Shown here: piece by piece, positions 33,860 through 45,209 of the stretch
Position numbering within the stretch: position 1 is the stretch's first letter
Layout of the letters: every line of letters starts with the position of its first letter
DNA from: Isochrysis galbana
Lineage: Eukaryota > Haptophyta > Isochrysidales > Isochrysidaceae
DNA length: 64,000 bases
Direction: 5' to 3'
NCBI GenBank assembly: GCA_018136815.1
Contig: CM030931.1
Coordinates: forward strand, 1,105,511 to 1,169,510
Position numbers and translations under genes: made by a program
Notes under the pieces: generated by a model
The model's database searches: none
What the model was told of the DNA's origin: nothing
Seen by the model: only the letters and a program-made list of their open reading frames with translations

Positions 33860-36800
33860 TCACCGCCCTCCTTCGGAGGTACAGTTGCGCAAGGATTGCG
33901 AATTCGAGTACATCCCATGCTCGACGGAATGTTCAGCAAACAAGCGGTAAACTCGCACTACATGTGCTTGTGGCCAGCGCCTCACGCGGCCAATCGCTTG
34001 ACTCTCGTACGAGACCAAATCGGAGTATAGCACAGAATCCGGAGAGGTCGCTGTTGGAGTGCAGAAAGGGTGCAAAATAATGACATTGCGAGCAGCCTGT
34101 AGGTTTATGCCAGACGCATGGTACTGAGAGCTCAAAATTAGGACACGTGGTTGTCCCGGCTTCCCAAACGAGGCAAGGGCATGCATGGATTGAGCGAGAC
34201 TCCCGGCCATGGCCAGCGCAGGTACCGCAGCAGCTTGAAAGAGGTCGGCTAGATGACGCACGTGCGCAACCCATTGCGTGAAAACTAGCACCCTCTCTTC
34301 CCCAGGTTGCCCCAGCAGCCAGCCAAGCAACGAGAGCAACGCCTGCAACTTGCGAGGCAGCCCGTCCCATGTGACCGTTGGTAGATGCACGATAGAAGGC
34401 ATCGTGGAAGCAGCCGCAATGGTGACGGCAGTGGGGCCGATGTTGACGTCTTCTTGAGCAAAGGCTTCTGCCTGAGCTACAAATCCACCTTTGCTAGCAC
34501 GTTCGGGTAGTTGACGCTGGCCCATGCGAAAGACACAAACACTCCATGCGTCAACAGAAACACGGCACAATGGGCATGTAAAGGTTGAGGCACCCCCAGT
34601 GGCTGCTTGCAAGCATGGTTGACAGAGTATGTGAAAGCAATTCGGGAGAACGCAAATCGTCTCGCGAGATTCCAGACAGACAGGGCAAGTAGTTGCTTCA
34701 GCCCGCGCCGCATCCTTTTCTGTAGTTGCCGCCCCATCATGCTCTGCTAGAGTGCTGCCGCCGAAAAGATTCTCACGGACTTGGGCAGCGAAGCGGAGGC
34801 CTCGGCGTAGTTGCGCGGCCTCGGCCTCGAGAGCCTCGGCGCGTTGCAAAGCAAGCGGGTCGAGAGCATCATTGAGGGCGACCACCTCGGCCATCATCCC
34901 TTCGTGGTCTTCATTCAGCTGGCTGCAAAAGATGGAGAGGCGAGCTCGGACACTGCTCCCACCACGTTGCTCGCGAACCAGTGCAGCAACCCGCGCCGCT
35001 GCTGCAGTTGGTAACATTGCTGCTGGAATTGGGGGCGCAACTGCACTGGACGCATATGCCATCGGTGTTGCAACCGACGTGGGTGATGCCACGAGAAGTG
35101 CCACCGCACCAGCCGCCGATGCTCGCCATGCCAGCGAACAATAATCCCCATCGGCGGGTGCAGCACAAAGCACTACAGCATTGAGTGGCAAGCTCGAAGA
35201 AGCGGTCGCATCTGCCCTCTCCAGCGCCTCGTCCGCCAATCCCACGACTAAAGGACCTGCTCGCACTGCCTCCGCCATCTCCGTTTCAGCAATGGCTGCA
35301 TTCCACTCAGCGGCGGCGAGCTCGTTGCTAGACAACGCCTCCTCCCACTTGCTAGTCTCGCCCAGCTGCAAGTCGAGCTGAACTAAGTCAGAATCACTAA
35401 GGAAAGCCAGCCGCTCCAATACTCCACCAACCTGATGAGCTCCTCCGTGAGAAGCTGAAAACATTTGATAACGGTGTTGCTGAACGCGTAGCTCAGCGCG
35501 CACTCGTGCAAGACGCCGCTCGGCCTTTGCCAGCCGCTGCCTACAGCGCGCCTCAACAGAGTGCCAATTATTGAGAAGAAAATGACCGAGACTGCGAAAC
35601 CCGCCGTCTGCACCTGCATCTTCCTCGTCTTCCTCTGAGCTCTCCTCTTCACTCACAAGAGAGAGTCCTTCAAGCCGCGTGCATTGTTCATCGCCTTCCA
35701 CCCTAGCCACCTGACCCTGGCTTGCTCTATTCTGTTCCTCCGCACCCACCGTCTCAGGCCAGAAGCTGGCTATTTCTGTGAAATTTATTCTGCGTCTCGA
35801 TGCATATCGGGCGGACGTCGCGACTCGCCGCCGCTCTCGCTCTGCGCACACGGCCGCCTGGGGTCCGAAAGAGAGAAACAGGAGCGAGTCTATCATATAC
35901 CCCGAGAGTGCTGCTAGTTGCGCGGAGAGAGCCTCGTCTTGACTAGGCACGACCGGCACATCGATGAGCTCTAGTGGCGGCAGAGGGAGACAGTGATGCG
36001 ATGGATCACGCAGAAAACGACAGCGAAGCACATGGGCGACAGATGGCCGTTTGGCCCACTCATGCGAGGTCATAGCCTGCCGCCAACACCTAGGCCCGAG
36101 TAGAAGGGCGCCTAGAAATTGGAGATGCGCGGATGCGGTGCCACAGATGAGCCATCGGTAACGGAAGTGAGATATTAGCGAGTACAGCGCTCGATGTGAC
36201 GATGAAGGCACGTCTTGCGGCTCATCTACAAGGATTCGCCATTCGCTGACATTGATTTCGTCGTCTTTCACACCAACCCTGCGGCCGCAAGCTGTCCTTG
36301 TGCACTTGTCGGTGGCTGCAACGGCACTTACGTCAAGTGCAGCCGCAATCGGATCGATGTGATCCATACTAACGAGCAAAATCACACTAGAATCGCCACG
36401 GTGCAGAGCCGCGACCACTGACATCACGAGATTTTCAACACGATCAGCAAGGTTTCGGGTGTTCCGTTCGTCATCTTGCAGTCCGACAAGCACAGTGCAT
36501 CCCACACGGACAAGGGTTTCCTCCCAATGAGGCTGCAAATGCGCCGGACAGACCACTAAAGTTGGGCGTCGATTGCAGGAGAGCAGCAAGGACGCGGCGA
36601 GCGTCTTGCCGGCTCCCGGCGGGTGAGCGATACATCCACCGGACGGCAAGGAAACGTGGTACTCATATCCAAACTCACGCCCCGCAAACGAAAGTGGTTT
36701 GATGCGAAGTGATGCGCCAATTTCCGACTCTACTCGATACATCCACACGGCTGTCCGTCTTTGATGCTGAAACGCATGCCAGACGGCGGCCTCGCCAGTA

Positions 36801-37816
36801 CTATTAGTAATTCGCAGTAGCGCATCTTGCGTTGATGTGACATCAGCGATACTCTCATTTGACGAATCCAATGAAACGGACGCGACTAGAGCCTCCGTGC
36901 CGCTATCTGTTGCCGATGTGGACATCGCCAACTGCCGCCAGAGTGGATGGTTAGATGGACATTGCAGTGCTCCCTGGCGGACTATCGAATTGGGCGACGT
37001 ACTTGCGAAACCCTCCTCAGCATCAAGATTGTCAGCGCCAACGGTAGACGACCACTGAGTAGAGGGCGGCGAGCCCGCTGCGGCGTTCAAGAAGGCTTCG
37101 AGTCGCGTCGACCGCTGGTACGCCGGCAGCATGGCTCGATTCCGTGATACAAGGTCGGGTCGTTCGGGTGGCTGGCGCCGTAAGGTATCCGCAACCGCGG
37201 TCTCGTCCAGCACTAGAATCATCCGCGCTGTACCGCCGCCCTCGAACTCCTATAGAATGGTTCATGAGAAGATAAGAAGATTAGTGTGACCAGAGCTACA
37301 ACGGATGACATGTTGAGGGGATGGAAGCGGGGCGCTGCCACCGAGACGTACCGGTATCGCGAATGCTCGAAAGATGCCATCGCGCAAATCATCGTAATCA
37401 AATGAGGCGACAAGACTTGGCGGCATTGAGTACCGCAGTTCAATGAATATGTCATTCCCAACCAGCTTCGGGTCCTGGTGGCCTAGATGAGCATGCACCC
37501 CCCGAGTAGGCACACGGAGACGACGGGTGATCGGATCCATCCGCCATTCTAATGAAGAAAAGGCCCGGAGTGGTCTGAAAAGCAAACCGCCCTCGGAAGG
37601 TATGGAATCTGGATCAATGCTGCCAGGAAGCGCATCTTCCAGGAATCCTTGCCAGAAGGTACCCCATGGGTGCACAGAGGTTGCATCTGCTTCAGTAATG
37701 CAGCAGATCTCGACCGGCTCGTCTAGCCCCTCGAGGCACGCGGCACTGAAAGTCACCTCCGACACGCACAGGCTATCCTCGAGGCTGAGCTCGCTCATGT
37801 CGCCAGCCTTAGCCAT
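33860..37816 (-). CDS. SNF2-family ATPase with PA-like and RING domains, 2 exons
   Basis: Exon 1 is 37816-37352 and exon 2 is 37249-33860; the donor is GTACGT, the acceptor CTATAG, total 1284 residues. SNF2 lobe 1 has GGCIAHPPGAGKT (about 362-372), TLVVCPAHLQPHW and a DEAH-box variant ILVDEPQD (about 495-502). Lobe 2 has VLVFTQWVAHVRHLADLFQA, GINLQAARNVIIL and motif VI QAIGRVRRWPQ. Between the lobes are long coiled-coil-like segments, a stretch resembling a protease-associated domain (about 848-918: WRASAAGAVALLVASP, PIPAAMLPTAAAARVAALV), then a C3HC4 RING (about 1008-1050: CPVCLESRETICVLPNC, HILCQPCL, CPLC). SNF2 proteins with an inserted RING (Rad5, HLTF, SHPRH) are ubiquitin ligases in DNA-damage tolerance. 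The PA-like insert is unusual. ATG at 37816 is the first after the Pro-rich leader; MSEL six codons on is an alternative. Confidence 0.85.
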
Positions 37817-38095
37817 GCACCGATGCGAACGAGCGCCTGGAGGGGTCTGCACGCGAGCCTTTGCGTGTGTGTGGGGGGGAAGCGTGGGGGAGGGGAAGGG
37901 GGGGGGAGGAGGAGGAAAGGGGGGAGGAGGATGACAATAGGATCGGGAAGACACGAGCACCGCGATGAAATGGAGAACTCGCAGCAACGGGGGAGCACGT
38001 CGCGGCGCGGCGGAGGAGGTGGGCACCACCGTAACACGAGGGAAGCTACCGCGAAGGACCGTCCCTCCCCTTTTCCTCTCCACTTTCCCGCCCTG

Positions 38096-38142
38096 TCAGA
38101 GTTTTCTTGTTGTCCTAGTTTAACTCCTTACTGCCGGGTCGA
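38096..38142 (+). repeat. Family D start fragment
   Basis: GTCAGAGTTTTCTTGTTGTC and CTAGTTTAACTCCTTACTGC match the first 45 bp of the family D copies at 11530 and 18230. It lies upstream of the SNF2 gene. Confidence 0.5.
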
Positions 38143-38260
38143 AGCGCCGAAATCGGCGCTTCTCTCCAGCGCGTTTGCACCATGGCCCGCAGTGGAAGAG
38201 CCGAAGAGCCTCTTACGCGAAAAAAAGGCACTAAAGGCTGATAATAATAAAACAACTGAG

Positions 38261-38430
38261 CGTTAGTACCACTACTCCCACTAGCCCGGTACTATCACGA
38301 CACCCCTCAACGCTCAACGCACTTTTGCCCGTGCGCCTTGACGTGTGTTGTCACTAGACACATTCGCATATGCACCCCTTCAAATCTCCCCCCTCGCAAA
38401 CCCCCAGCTCCCATTATAACTCCCCACAAG
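38261..38430 (+). repeat. Family B element, 5' fragment
   Basis: ACTGAGCGTTAGTACCACTA through CCCCTCGCAAACCCCCAGCT and CCCATTATAACTCCCCACAA is collinear with 13065-13235; truncated after that. Confidence 0.7.
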
Positions 38431-38559
38431 CTAAAAAAAACATTCTTGAAGGTGTCCGCTATGCTACTAGTCTACTAGTGCCTCGCAAGTAGATAGAGGA
38501 AGTGGGCGAAAAGGTACAGTAGCCAAAAGTGCCTCGAGGGGCCCATCCGAAATCAGGCA

Positions 38560-38720
38560 TCCGAGGGTTAGGGTTAGGGGTCCGGGCTAGGGTTGGGGTG
38601 GCGCCGCGAGGAAATAAAATTTTTCACCATTGGGGTGAGGGTCCGAGCGGGATTCGATCGCGCGACCCTGAGGTCAAGCGGTCGTACCAGCGGGGCACGG
38701 CAAGGGTTTAGCACAAGGAG
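38560..38720 (-). repeat. tRNA-like (possible SINE) segment
   Basis: On the minus strand CGCGATCGAATCCCGC resembles a B box in a T-arm (seven-base loop ATCGAAT), preceded about 25 bp upstream by GGTACGACCGCTTGACC, which could be a degraded anticodon or D-arm region. No complete cloverleaf is found, so it is not called a tRNA. Two TTAGGG units stand at the left edge (38569-38580). Confidence 0.3.
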
Positions 38721-38879
38721 GGTTCTGCATGCTAGCAATATAGTTTCAGGTCCTCGCACAGCTGCGCGGCCCACTGGTACCTCCGAGACGAGATTCGAGC
38801 CAGGTCCCGCCCCAGGTCCGTCCCATGTCCTGTTTCGCGCACTGTCTGTGCCGACCGATGGTCCAGCTGTCCTGTCCGA

Positions 38880-39140
38880 GCCATGCCCGCCCGCCCGCCC
38901 GCCTGCCGCCCGCGCGCCTGCCGCCCGCCTGCCGCCCGCCCGCCCGCCTGCCGCCCGCCCGCGAGGTCCTGCTGCTCTTCGGTTGGTGCAGCCATGTATC
39001 GACGCAGCGCACCTGGGTGTGTGGGTCCACGAAGTCGCCGGCGCAGGTGCTGCGCGTATGGGCCCGCAGGTGGGCTGGCAGTGCCGCAGGTGGGCTGGCA
39101 GTGCCGCACGCAGCCGCACGCAGCCGCACGCAGCCGGGGC
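38880..39140. repeat. GC-rich short tandem repeats
   Basis: CCCGCCTGCCGCCCG-type units at 38885-38965, then TGGGCTGGCAGTGCCGCAGG repeated and GCACGCAGCC in four units at 39070-39140. Long frames across it are low-complexity artefacts. Confidence 0.7.
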
Positions 39141-39394
39141 GGGGCCAGCGGCGGTCCACGAAGGGGTGGGGGCGGTTCACGAAGGGTGGGGACGCGAGCG
39201 ATTTTTTTCTGTCCCATAGGGTAACCACCCACCCACCCCACCCAGCGACTTTTAACTTCTACCAAGAAGTGGAGACGCGAGCAAAAAATTTCTGTAGCCT
39301 ATATCAGACAAGCACCAACCCATCATGGCACTCAGACAGACTACCCTCACAGAGTATCGCTACGGAGCGTCGGACATGAGCTTTACAATCTATC

Positions 39395-39455
39395 TGAGCA
39401 TTAGTACCACTACTCTCACTAGCCCGGTACTAACACGACAGCCCTCAGCGCACCT
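39395..39455 (+). repeat. Family B 5' fragment
   Basis: CTGAGCATTAGTACCACTAC with CTCACTAGCCCGGTACTAAC contains the hairpin of the family. It abuts the MERA-type element. Confidence 0.65.
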
Positions 39456-39775
39456 GCCGAGAGGGGCCTCTGCCATAAGGCATGCCCAGTGGAGGAGTGG
39501 CTGCTGAGGCCTGGTCTTGTTGGGGAGCTGCCAGCAGCCTGCTGCTCCCCATGAGGGAGGCCAGCATGGCTGCCAAGGGTGGTGTGGCCGGGGCCACGGG
39601 CCGTGCGGCGCGACCGTAGTCGCACACACCTGCTCGGCCTCTGCGTGCGGACGCGGCCGCTTCATCAGCGGCTGCTCCATGGGCGCTGGGAGGGCGCCCT
39701 CGGTGGGGGGCCCGAAGGAGAGGGGAGTCGCGTCGGCGCGCTCCATCGCGTCTAAGTATAAACTTAGTTGGATGG
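39456..39775 (-). mobile_element. MERA-type hairpin-start retroposon (copy 2)
   Basis: On the minus strand CAACTAAGTTTATACTTAG forms the hairpin, then ACGCGATGGAGCGCGCC. The frame from 39748 opens MERADATPLSFGPPTEG and contains RPRPHAEAEQVCATTVAPHG, clearly related to 21634-21960. It is truncated at the family B piece. Confidence 0.6.
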
Positions 39776-40263
39776 GGATAATTGAACGCTTTTGGTCTGC
39801 CAAGCCGAGTATACAGTATACAGTGAGGGGTGTCGCGGACAAAAAAAAACAACAGCCCGGCCGCCTAGTGACTAGTGAGTGGCGTAGGAGCAGAAGGACG
39901 AGAAACAGCTAGACCGCAAGGGGCTAGAGCACGCCGCTCGCCCCTAATAAAAGCTCCACATCCCGGGCCGCCCCTGCTAAGTGGTGCACTAAGCACGAAG
40001 GGAGTCTGGCCGCAAGCAGGATGAGGGGAGGGAGATAGGGAACGGGCGTGGCTTCAACGTAGTCACTCCATAGCCACGCGCGAGGCGAGAATATTAAGAC
40101 GATTAAATTTTTAGTTCAGAAATTGAGCGCACCCTCCAACTCCATGTCCCTCCCCCGGACTCTGGACGAGCCCTGCACGCGTGCGCTAATGTTGTGACCA
40201 CAGAAAGTCATGCCATCAACCATGCGCCTGCCTTTGAGCGGGACATCCGTGGCTCGTTTACCA
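39776..40263. other. Intergenic, unrecognised
   Basis: A short CGAGAATATTAAGAC near 40090 resembles a retroposon 3' end motif; otherwise nothing is recognised. It includes the 3' UTR of the antiporter gene. Confidence 0.3.
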
Positions 40264-43202
40264 TTAGGGAAGCAAGCCTGTGCTCGACCTATTCAATAAT
40301 TGGTGTGTCTCCTCGCTCTCCTTTGGTGCGACTTGTGGAAGTGAATTGTCGATGTTAAGGCTCCAGTGGGCATCCGGATGGAGCATCTCTGCTAGCAAGT
40401 TCGGAAAGGCCGCAGAAGGAGAGACCAACGTCAAACGAAAGGGCGGCCGGCAGGCCTCCACGTAATCCGTCTCTCGCCTAGGATCACAGAGTCTCACAAC
40501 GAGCTGTGGCATCATGGCCTGCCATTCGTGAAGATGTGGAAGAAGAGATGCGGATCGTACGAGCTGGCGAAGAGCCATGAGGTTCGACTCGTCATCGGTG
40601 TGGAGCAATGCGAGAACATCGAGGGAGTCGAGCGAGGAGATTGCCCACAAAACTCTGAGCTCCCATTCCCCGAGCGACAAATCCTCGACAGGATTGGCTA
40701 TGCCCTTGAACTTCCTCAACAAGGGTTCTTTATTCACACCAACGCTCCTGCCCCGCTGCGGCGCTGGAGGAGTCAAGCTATGCCTTCGTGCTACGCGCAA
40801 AACTTGCCCGAAGCGCCGTTCGCGCTCCAGACTTCGCCCACCACGAATCATCCCCACCTCCATCGACTGCTCAACCTCGATGACATTAGGCACGTTGGTG
40901 CCACGGCTGGCCCCGCCAATAGCACGACAGCAGACAATATGCCAGCCGCGTGCCTCAAGGCGCAGGCGGAGAGCTCTTGCACAAGGGTCGTCTTCCTCAG
41001 CGACCAGCAACCCAGACCGTGGCTGTGGGCGAGTAGTGGCGGGCACACCAAGCCTCGAACCATCGGCTGGCGAATAAGTGGAATGAGCCTACGAGCCAAG
41101 CAGGGTCGATTGGCCTCGACATGCGCCAAGTGGCCGTCGGCGTGCAATTGCGGTTGAGTGGCTGTCAAAAGATGTCCTTGACTCATCGAGGGTGGAAGTC
41201 AGCGTGCAAGAACGGTTTGAGTGGCAGGGTTAGGTGATTTGGGTTGTGGGGGAGAGAGGGTGGTGGTGTTCATAGGTGAACTTTCATCTTGTGCAACTGG
41301 CTGACAATCTGATTGGGCATCCGCCACATACCTCGCCAACGCTAAGAATGGCTGATTTATATAGGAGGGGTCCCACGAGCTGGTTCAACACGACCGACGC
41401 CGTCACAGCGGTCGCAAGATCGGCTGCCCAAGGGAAGAGCTTGGTCACCTGGGCAAGTAGACCTAGCGTGACGCCTGCCTGAGTGATAAGGGCCATCCAA
41501 TAGCGGTCGCGATGCCCTGGCTCGGCACCGCCCATTAGGCCGCCCAAGTGCGACCCCACACCTATTCCTAGCAAACGGATGATGAATATCACCGCCGCCG
41601 CAGGTAGGTCCGGCAGGAGCGCGTCAAGCTGCAGGCTGGCCCCGGTTAACGTAAAGAAAGCAATATATACTGGCTCCGAGGAGTCGTGCAAGATGCGGTT
41701 GAGCACAAGCCGTGATGTCGTAAAGTTCGCAACCACAAAGCCGGCGACTAGTGACACGATCAGCGGTACATCTAAGGTGGAACCGTAGCGTTGTTCCTGC
41801 CAATCGGCGATCTCAAACACGGCAAAACCAGCTAGCTGGACTAGTAGCGACTCAAACAGAGACATCCCGATCTTGACTGCAACGAGGAGGGCTATGGGCG
41901 CAATGATGCGCTTGGACGTCTCAACAACATCATGAGGAAGTCCGGCCGTACGTAACCTTGACCAGCGGCCTGCTGACTTTCGAGTGCGGCGCGTCGCAGC
42001 CGTGCTCGCAGTCGCCCTGGTAGCGAATGCTAGCGTGGCATAATCTGCAGCGGCTGTGACGAAGCTGGCGAGTGCTGAGGTAAGAGAGAGCGTGATGTGC
42101 ACAATGTAGCCAAGCATACCGCCTATGATGACCGACACTGCAATTTGGAAGGCAAAGAGCATGAGAACGCGCCAGACGGCCGGGTCTTCCGATGGGCCAT
42201 GGCCAGGAATATTAGAGACGAGAGCGGTGACGGCAACGGTGGTCCCAGCGAAGGCAAGGACCTGAGAGGCAAGGGACCAATCGACACGGAGGCGGTGCCA
42301 GCATGAGCACATGCCTTCAAGATGCAAGGTTTCGTTTTGGAACACCTTGCTACCCTGCTCCAAATCCCTGCCTTGCTCCAAATCCAGGAGACGGCAGGAC
42401 TATGCACCAACGCAACCCATACATTCGCACCACGACGATATCAGTCAAGACAGTGATGGATAACGTTGCGCTTGTGTAGGCACCATGGGCCCCTAGTTCA
42501 GTGATGACAGCGATGGCCGACGAAGGTGAGCGAGCAACGGATAGACATGCTACGATCAGGGAGACGGCCAGACGCTTTGGGGCGCTGTAGTCTGCCGTGA
42601 GCGGTAAGAGAGGAGATAGCAGCCAGAATCCGGTGCCAACCATGGTATACGTAGTTAAAATAAGGTTGACGAGGAGGATCAAGAGCTGCAATTCAAGGTC
42701 AGGGCAACAGATGGGAAGCAACAACATTAAGTCCACACATGATTGGGAAGGACGGTGTGCGGTGGCGAAGCAAACCAGGCTCCGGTGAATGTGCTTTGCG
42801 GAGTGCTCATGCGACAAGTCGCACCGGCTTGAGCGAGCCATGAAGTTCAGTCAGCAGGAATTTGGTCCCTGCAGAAAACCCGATGAATCCCATCGCGTCG
42901 CTGTTGATGACCAGCTTGAGGGTGTGCACCTGGTCCAGCGCGAGCAGACGGAGTACGTACGGGCCAGCGATGGCGCCGGCGATGATGTACCCGGAAATGA
43001 GGGGCATATGCACCTTGCGACCTAGCTGCGCGAACGAGGAGCCCGCGACAGTCACCATCGTGAAGGCACCAATCGTCCTCCAGTCTGGGAAGGCCGCCAT
43101 CGGCAGCTCTGCAGCAGTGAGCAGCTCTAAGGGCTCAGGTGGGCCGACCGCGAGCGTGCAAGAGGGCCAGCTGAACGAGTAACACCAATGCCCAACCTCC
43201 AC
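40264..43202 (-). CDS. CPA2-type cation/proton antiporter with C-terminal cytosolic domain, 4 exons
   Basis: The minus-strand exons are 43202-42825, 42685-42431, 42261-41332 and 41088-40264; all introns are GT-AG phase 0, giving 795 residues. Membrane blocks follow the Kef/NhaS3-like antiporter fold: LGRKVHMPLISGYIIAGAIA, MGFIGFSAGTKFLLTELHG, VARSPSSAIAVITELGAHGA, TVLTDIVVV, VPLIVSLVAGFVVANF, PVYIAFFTLTGASLQLDALL and QAGVTLGLLAQVTK. The tail holds an RCK/TrkA-N-like segment (RSGLLVAEEDDPCARALRLR; DVLALLHTDDESNLMALRQL; VVRLCDPRRETDYV), which may sense nucleotides or ions. The protein should exchange Na+ or K+ for H+ across a membrane; which membrane is unknown. The first 34 residues before MAAFPDW are uncertain. 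Confidence 0.85.
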
Positions 43203-43866
43203 GGTCCTATCTCTCGATCGTTCGAGCTATCGTCTGCCTTGCCCCGAGGCGGGAGGGGGGCGGCGAGCAGGGGGGGGAGGGAGGAGAAAGGCGCGCAGCG
43301 GAAAAGTGTTGCTTGCGCACTTCCTGGGACGAACGAGGAACGAAAAAACTCAGACTGTGCAGCAGGAGTCGCATGAATTTCGATGTTTCATTTGGATGTT
43401 TCGATATAACTGGATTGCATCGTGGGAGAAGGAAGAAGGTTCGTGCATCGTGGCACTAACACTCCGATGTTGTATTATTGTGGTGGTGGGGGGGGGGGGA
43501 GCTGGGCTGGCTGCCGGCGGTCGGCGGGGAGAAGGTGTGGCGTGTGGCGGCAGCGGTGGATGGGAGGGCATGATCGGTGTCCCTACGCTACCATGTGACT
43601 GGCTGGCTTCAGACATTGAGCCAAGCCACTCGCCAGCTCGTGCTTGGTGCTTGGCGGGGAGTTGGGAAAGGGAAAGGGCCTTTGATTGAAAGGGGTGTTG
43701 AGGTATGTGATTGATATGTAACATCAATAAGCTCAAGTTTTGGACGGAATCCAAAAGAAAAGTGTCCTCGATTCTCCTCGCTAAGGCGGTGGAGCTTCGC
43801 AGAAGAAGATCGTACGCTCAAGCGGAAATAGACGCTGTAGCGGATGCTAGAAAGGCCCAGATCCTT
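43203..43866. other. Upstream region of the antiporter gene
   Basis: G-rich stretches (43488-43502 and nearby). No gene or repeat partner is recognised. Confidence 0.3.
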
Positions 43867-44048
43867 CCTAGATGGGAAATACGGTGCAGGGGACTGCAAA
43901 TACAGCCAAATACATATGTATTTGGCCTCCGGCCAAATACATTTCAAATACATTCGAGGCCTACAACCCAGGCCACGCTTCAAATACAGCCAAATACATA
44001 TGTATTTGGTCTCTGGTCAAATACGGTAAAGACGTATTTCCCATCTAG
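43867..44048. mobile_element. Palindromic word-repeat element, family C (copy 2)
   Basis: It begins CCTAGATGGGAAATACGGTG and ends GACGTATTTCCCATCTAG. Internal order (two CCAAATACATATGTATTTGG palindromes, TTCAAATACATTCGAGGCCT) is the same as 11656-11844 with scattered substitutions. Confidence 0.8.
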
Positions 44049-44127
44049 CTAGGGCCCAGATGGCGGCAATCCCCAAACAAAGCAGCCCGCGGCCGGATGC
44101 TATAGCTGAACTTAATCGTAAGGTAGT

Positions 44128-44576
44128 CGCAACTAAGTTTATACTTGGTTGACCCATGGGGGGGCACGAGCCCCCCCCTCTCTCCACTCCTCCCCTGCCA
44201 TGGGGGAGGAACCACCCATCCTCCTGGCACGCCTGATGGCTTGCCAGGAGGCCACTGCCCTACTGACCCACTCCCTTCCCCACAGGCTCGCCCCATTCGC
44301 CCATCCTGGCCCCTCGTGACCAGCCCATTGCTCCAACCCCCCCTCCCCCCCTGGTCGACAGGCAGACAGGTGCAGAGTGGGGGCCCCTGAGACTCAGGAG
44401 CGCCAGCGAGGGAGAGGCAGGGGAGGCCAGGGCCCAGTCCCAGCCTCCTCTGCCCCCAGAGCTGGCCTCCAGGAGCCTCCAGGGGTCGCCAGGGGCAGCT
44501 CCATGGCGGGGGAGGAGTGGAGAGAGGGGGGGGCTCGTGCCCCGCCATGGGTGAACCAAGTATAAACTTAGTTGAC
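44128..44576. mobile_element. Fold-back element with about 75-bp inverted ends
   Basis: The left end reads CAACTAAGTTTATACTTGGT then TGACCCATGGGG; the right end is its reverse complement (CCATGGGTGAACCAAG then TATAAACTTAGTTG). The inversion covers roughly the first 75 bp of a hairpin-start retroposon. The middle resembles 22790-23100. Confidence 0.75.
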
Positions 44577-44690
44577 CACTACTCTCACTAGCCCGGTACT
44601 AACACGACAGCCCTCAGCGCACCTGCCCGTACACCTTGGCGCGTGTTGTTATTGCAACAGATACATACACCTATGCACCCCTCCACAAAG
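44577..44690 (+). repeat. Family B fragment
   Basis: ACCACTACTCTCACTAGCCC to CGCACCTGCCCGTACACC matches the family start, lacking the first bases (hairpin arm lost) where it joins the fold-back element. Confidence 0.65.
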
Positions 44691-45205
44691 TCGCGTTCCG
44701 TCAAAAGAGGGCCAGGTGATTATTTTTTTTCACCCAGAGGTGCATGTTTTCTTTTTCAACCAGTCTCCATGGTATTATTATCACAAAGATGAGTACAAAG
44801 CTAATCAAGGACATAGCAACTCCCCCCCCCCCCTCTTCCCCAAAACACACGGTAACCCCAAAGCTACTGGGTTTTCATCCTTTTCGTCTTCTCACACACC
44901 TCCTCTTCAATCCTATTTTCGATGTCGTTTCTTCTGGCAGGCGACGATGTCGCTTGGCTGATCTTGGGTGGCGAGGTCCGTGACGCGTGCGAGGACGGCC
45001 TTCTTGTTCTCCATGTAGAGTTTGCCAGCTACTCGGTGCACAAACAAACTTTTTTTTTCTGGAAAGGACCCCCCGTCGTTCTCTTCGTTCTCCTACGGGC
45101 GAGATCCCAGCGAATATGCCGTGCGTGTCCAGCTTGGAGGTAGATTGAGCAAGTTAATATTCCAACCATTTTTCTCCAAACTGTCCAATATCTGTGTATG
45201 GGAAC
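44691..45205. other. Unrecognised, possible relic
   Basis: A short minus frame (YMENKKAVLARVTDLATQDQ, about 45020-44925) looks protein-like but has no start, domain or partner copy. T-runs at 44723 and 45050. Confidence 0.3.
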
Positions 45206-45209
45206 CAAG

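Noticed and set aside
38569..38600. Interstitial telomere
   Set aside because: Only two intact TTAGGG units plus one diverged; below what could be claimed.
44128..44576. Classical inverted-repeat DNA transposon (MITE)
   Set aside because: Related elements carry the hairpin end at one side only and have 17-bp target duplications and tails, which fits retroposition better.
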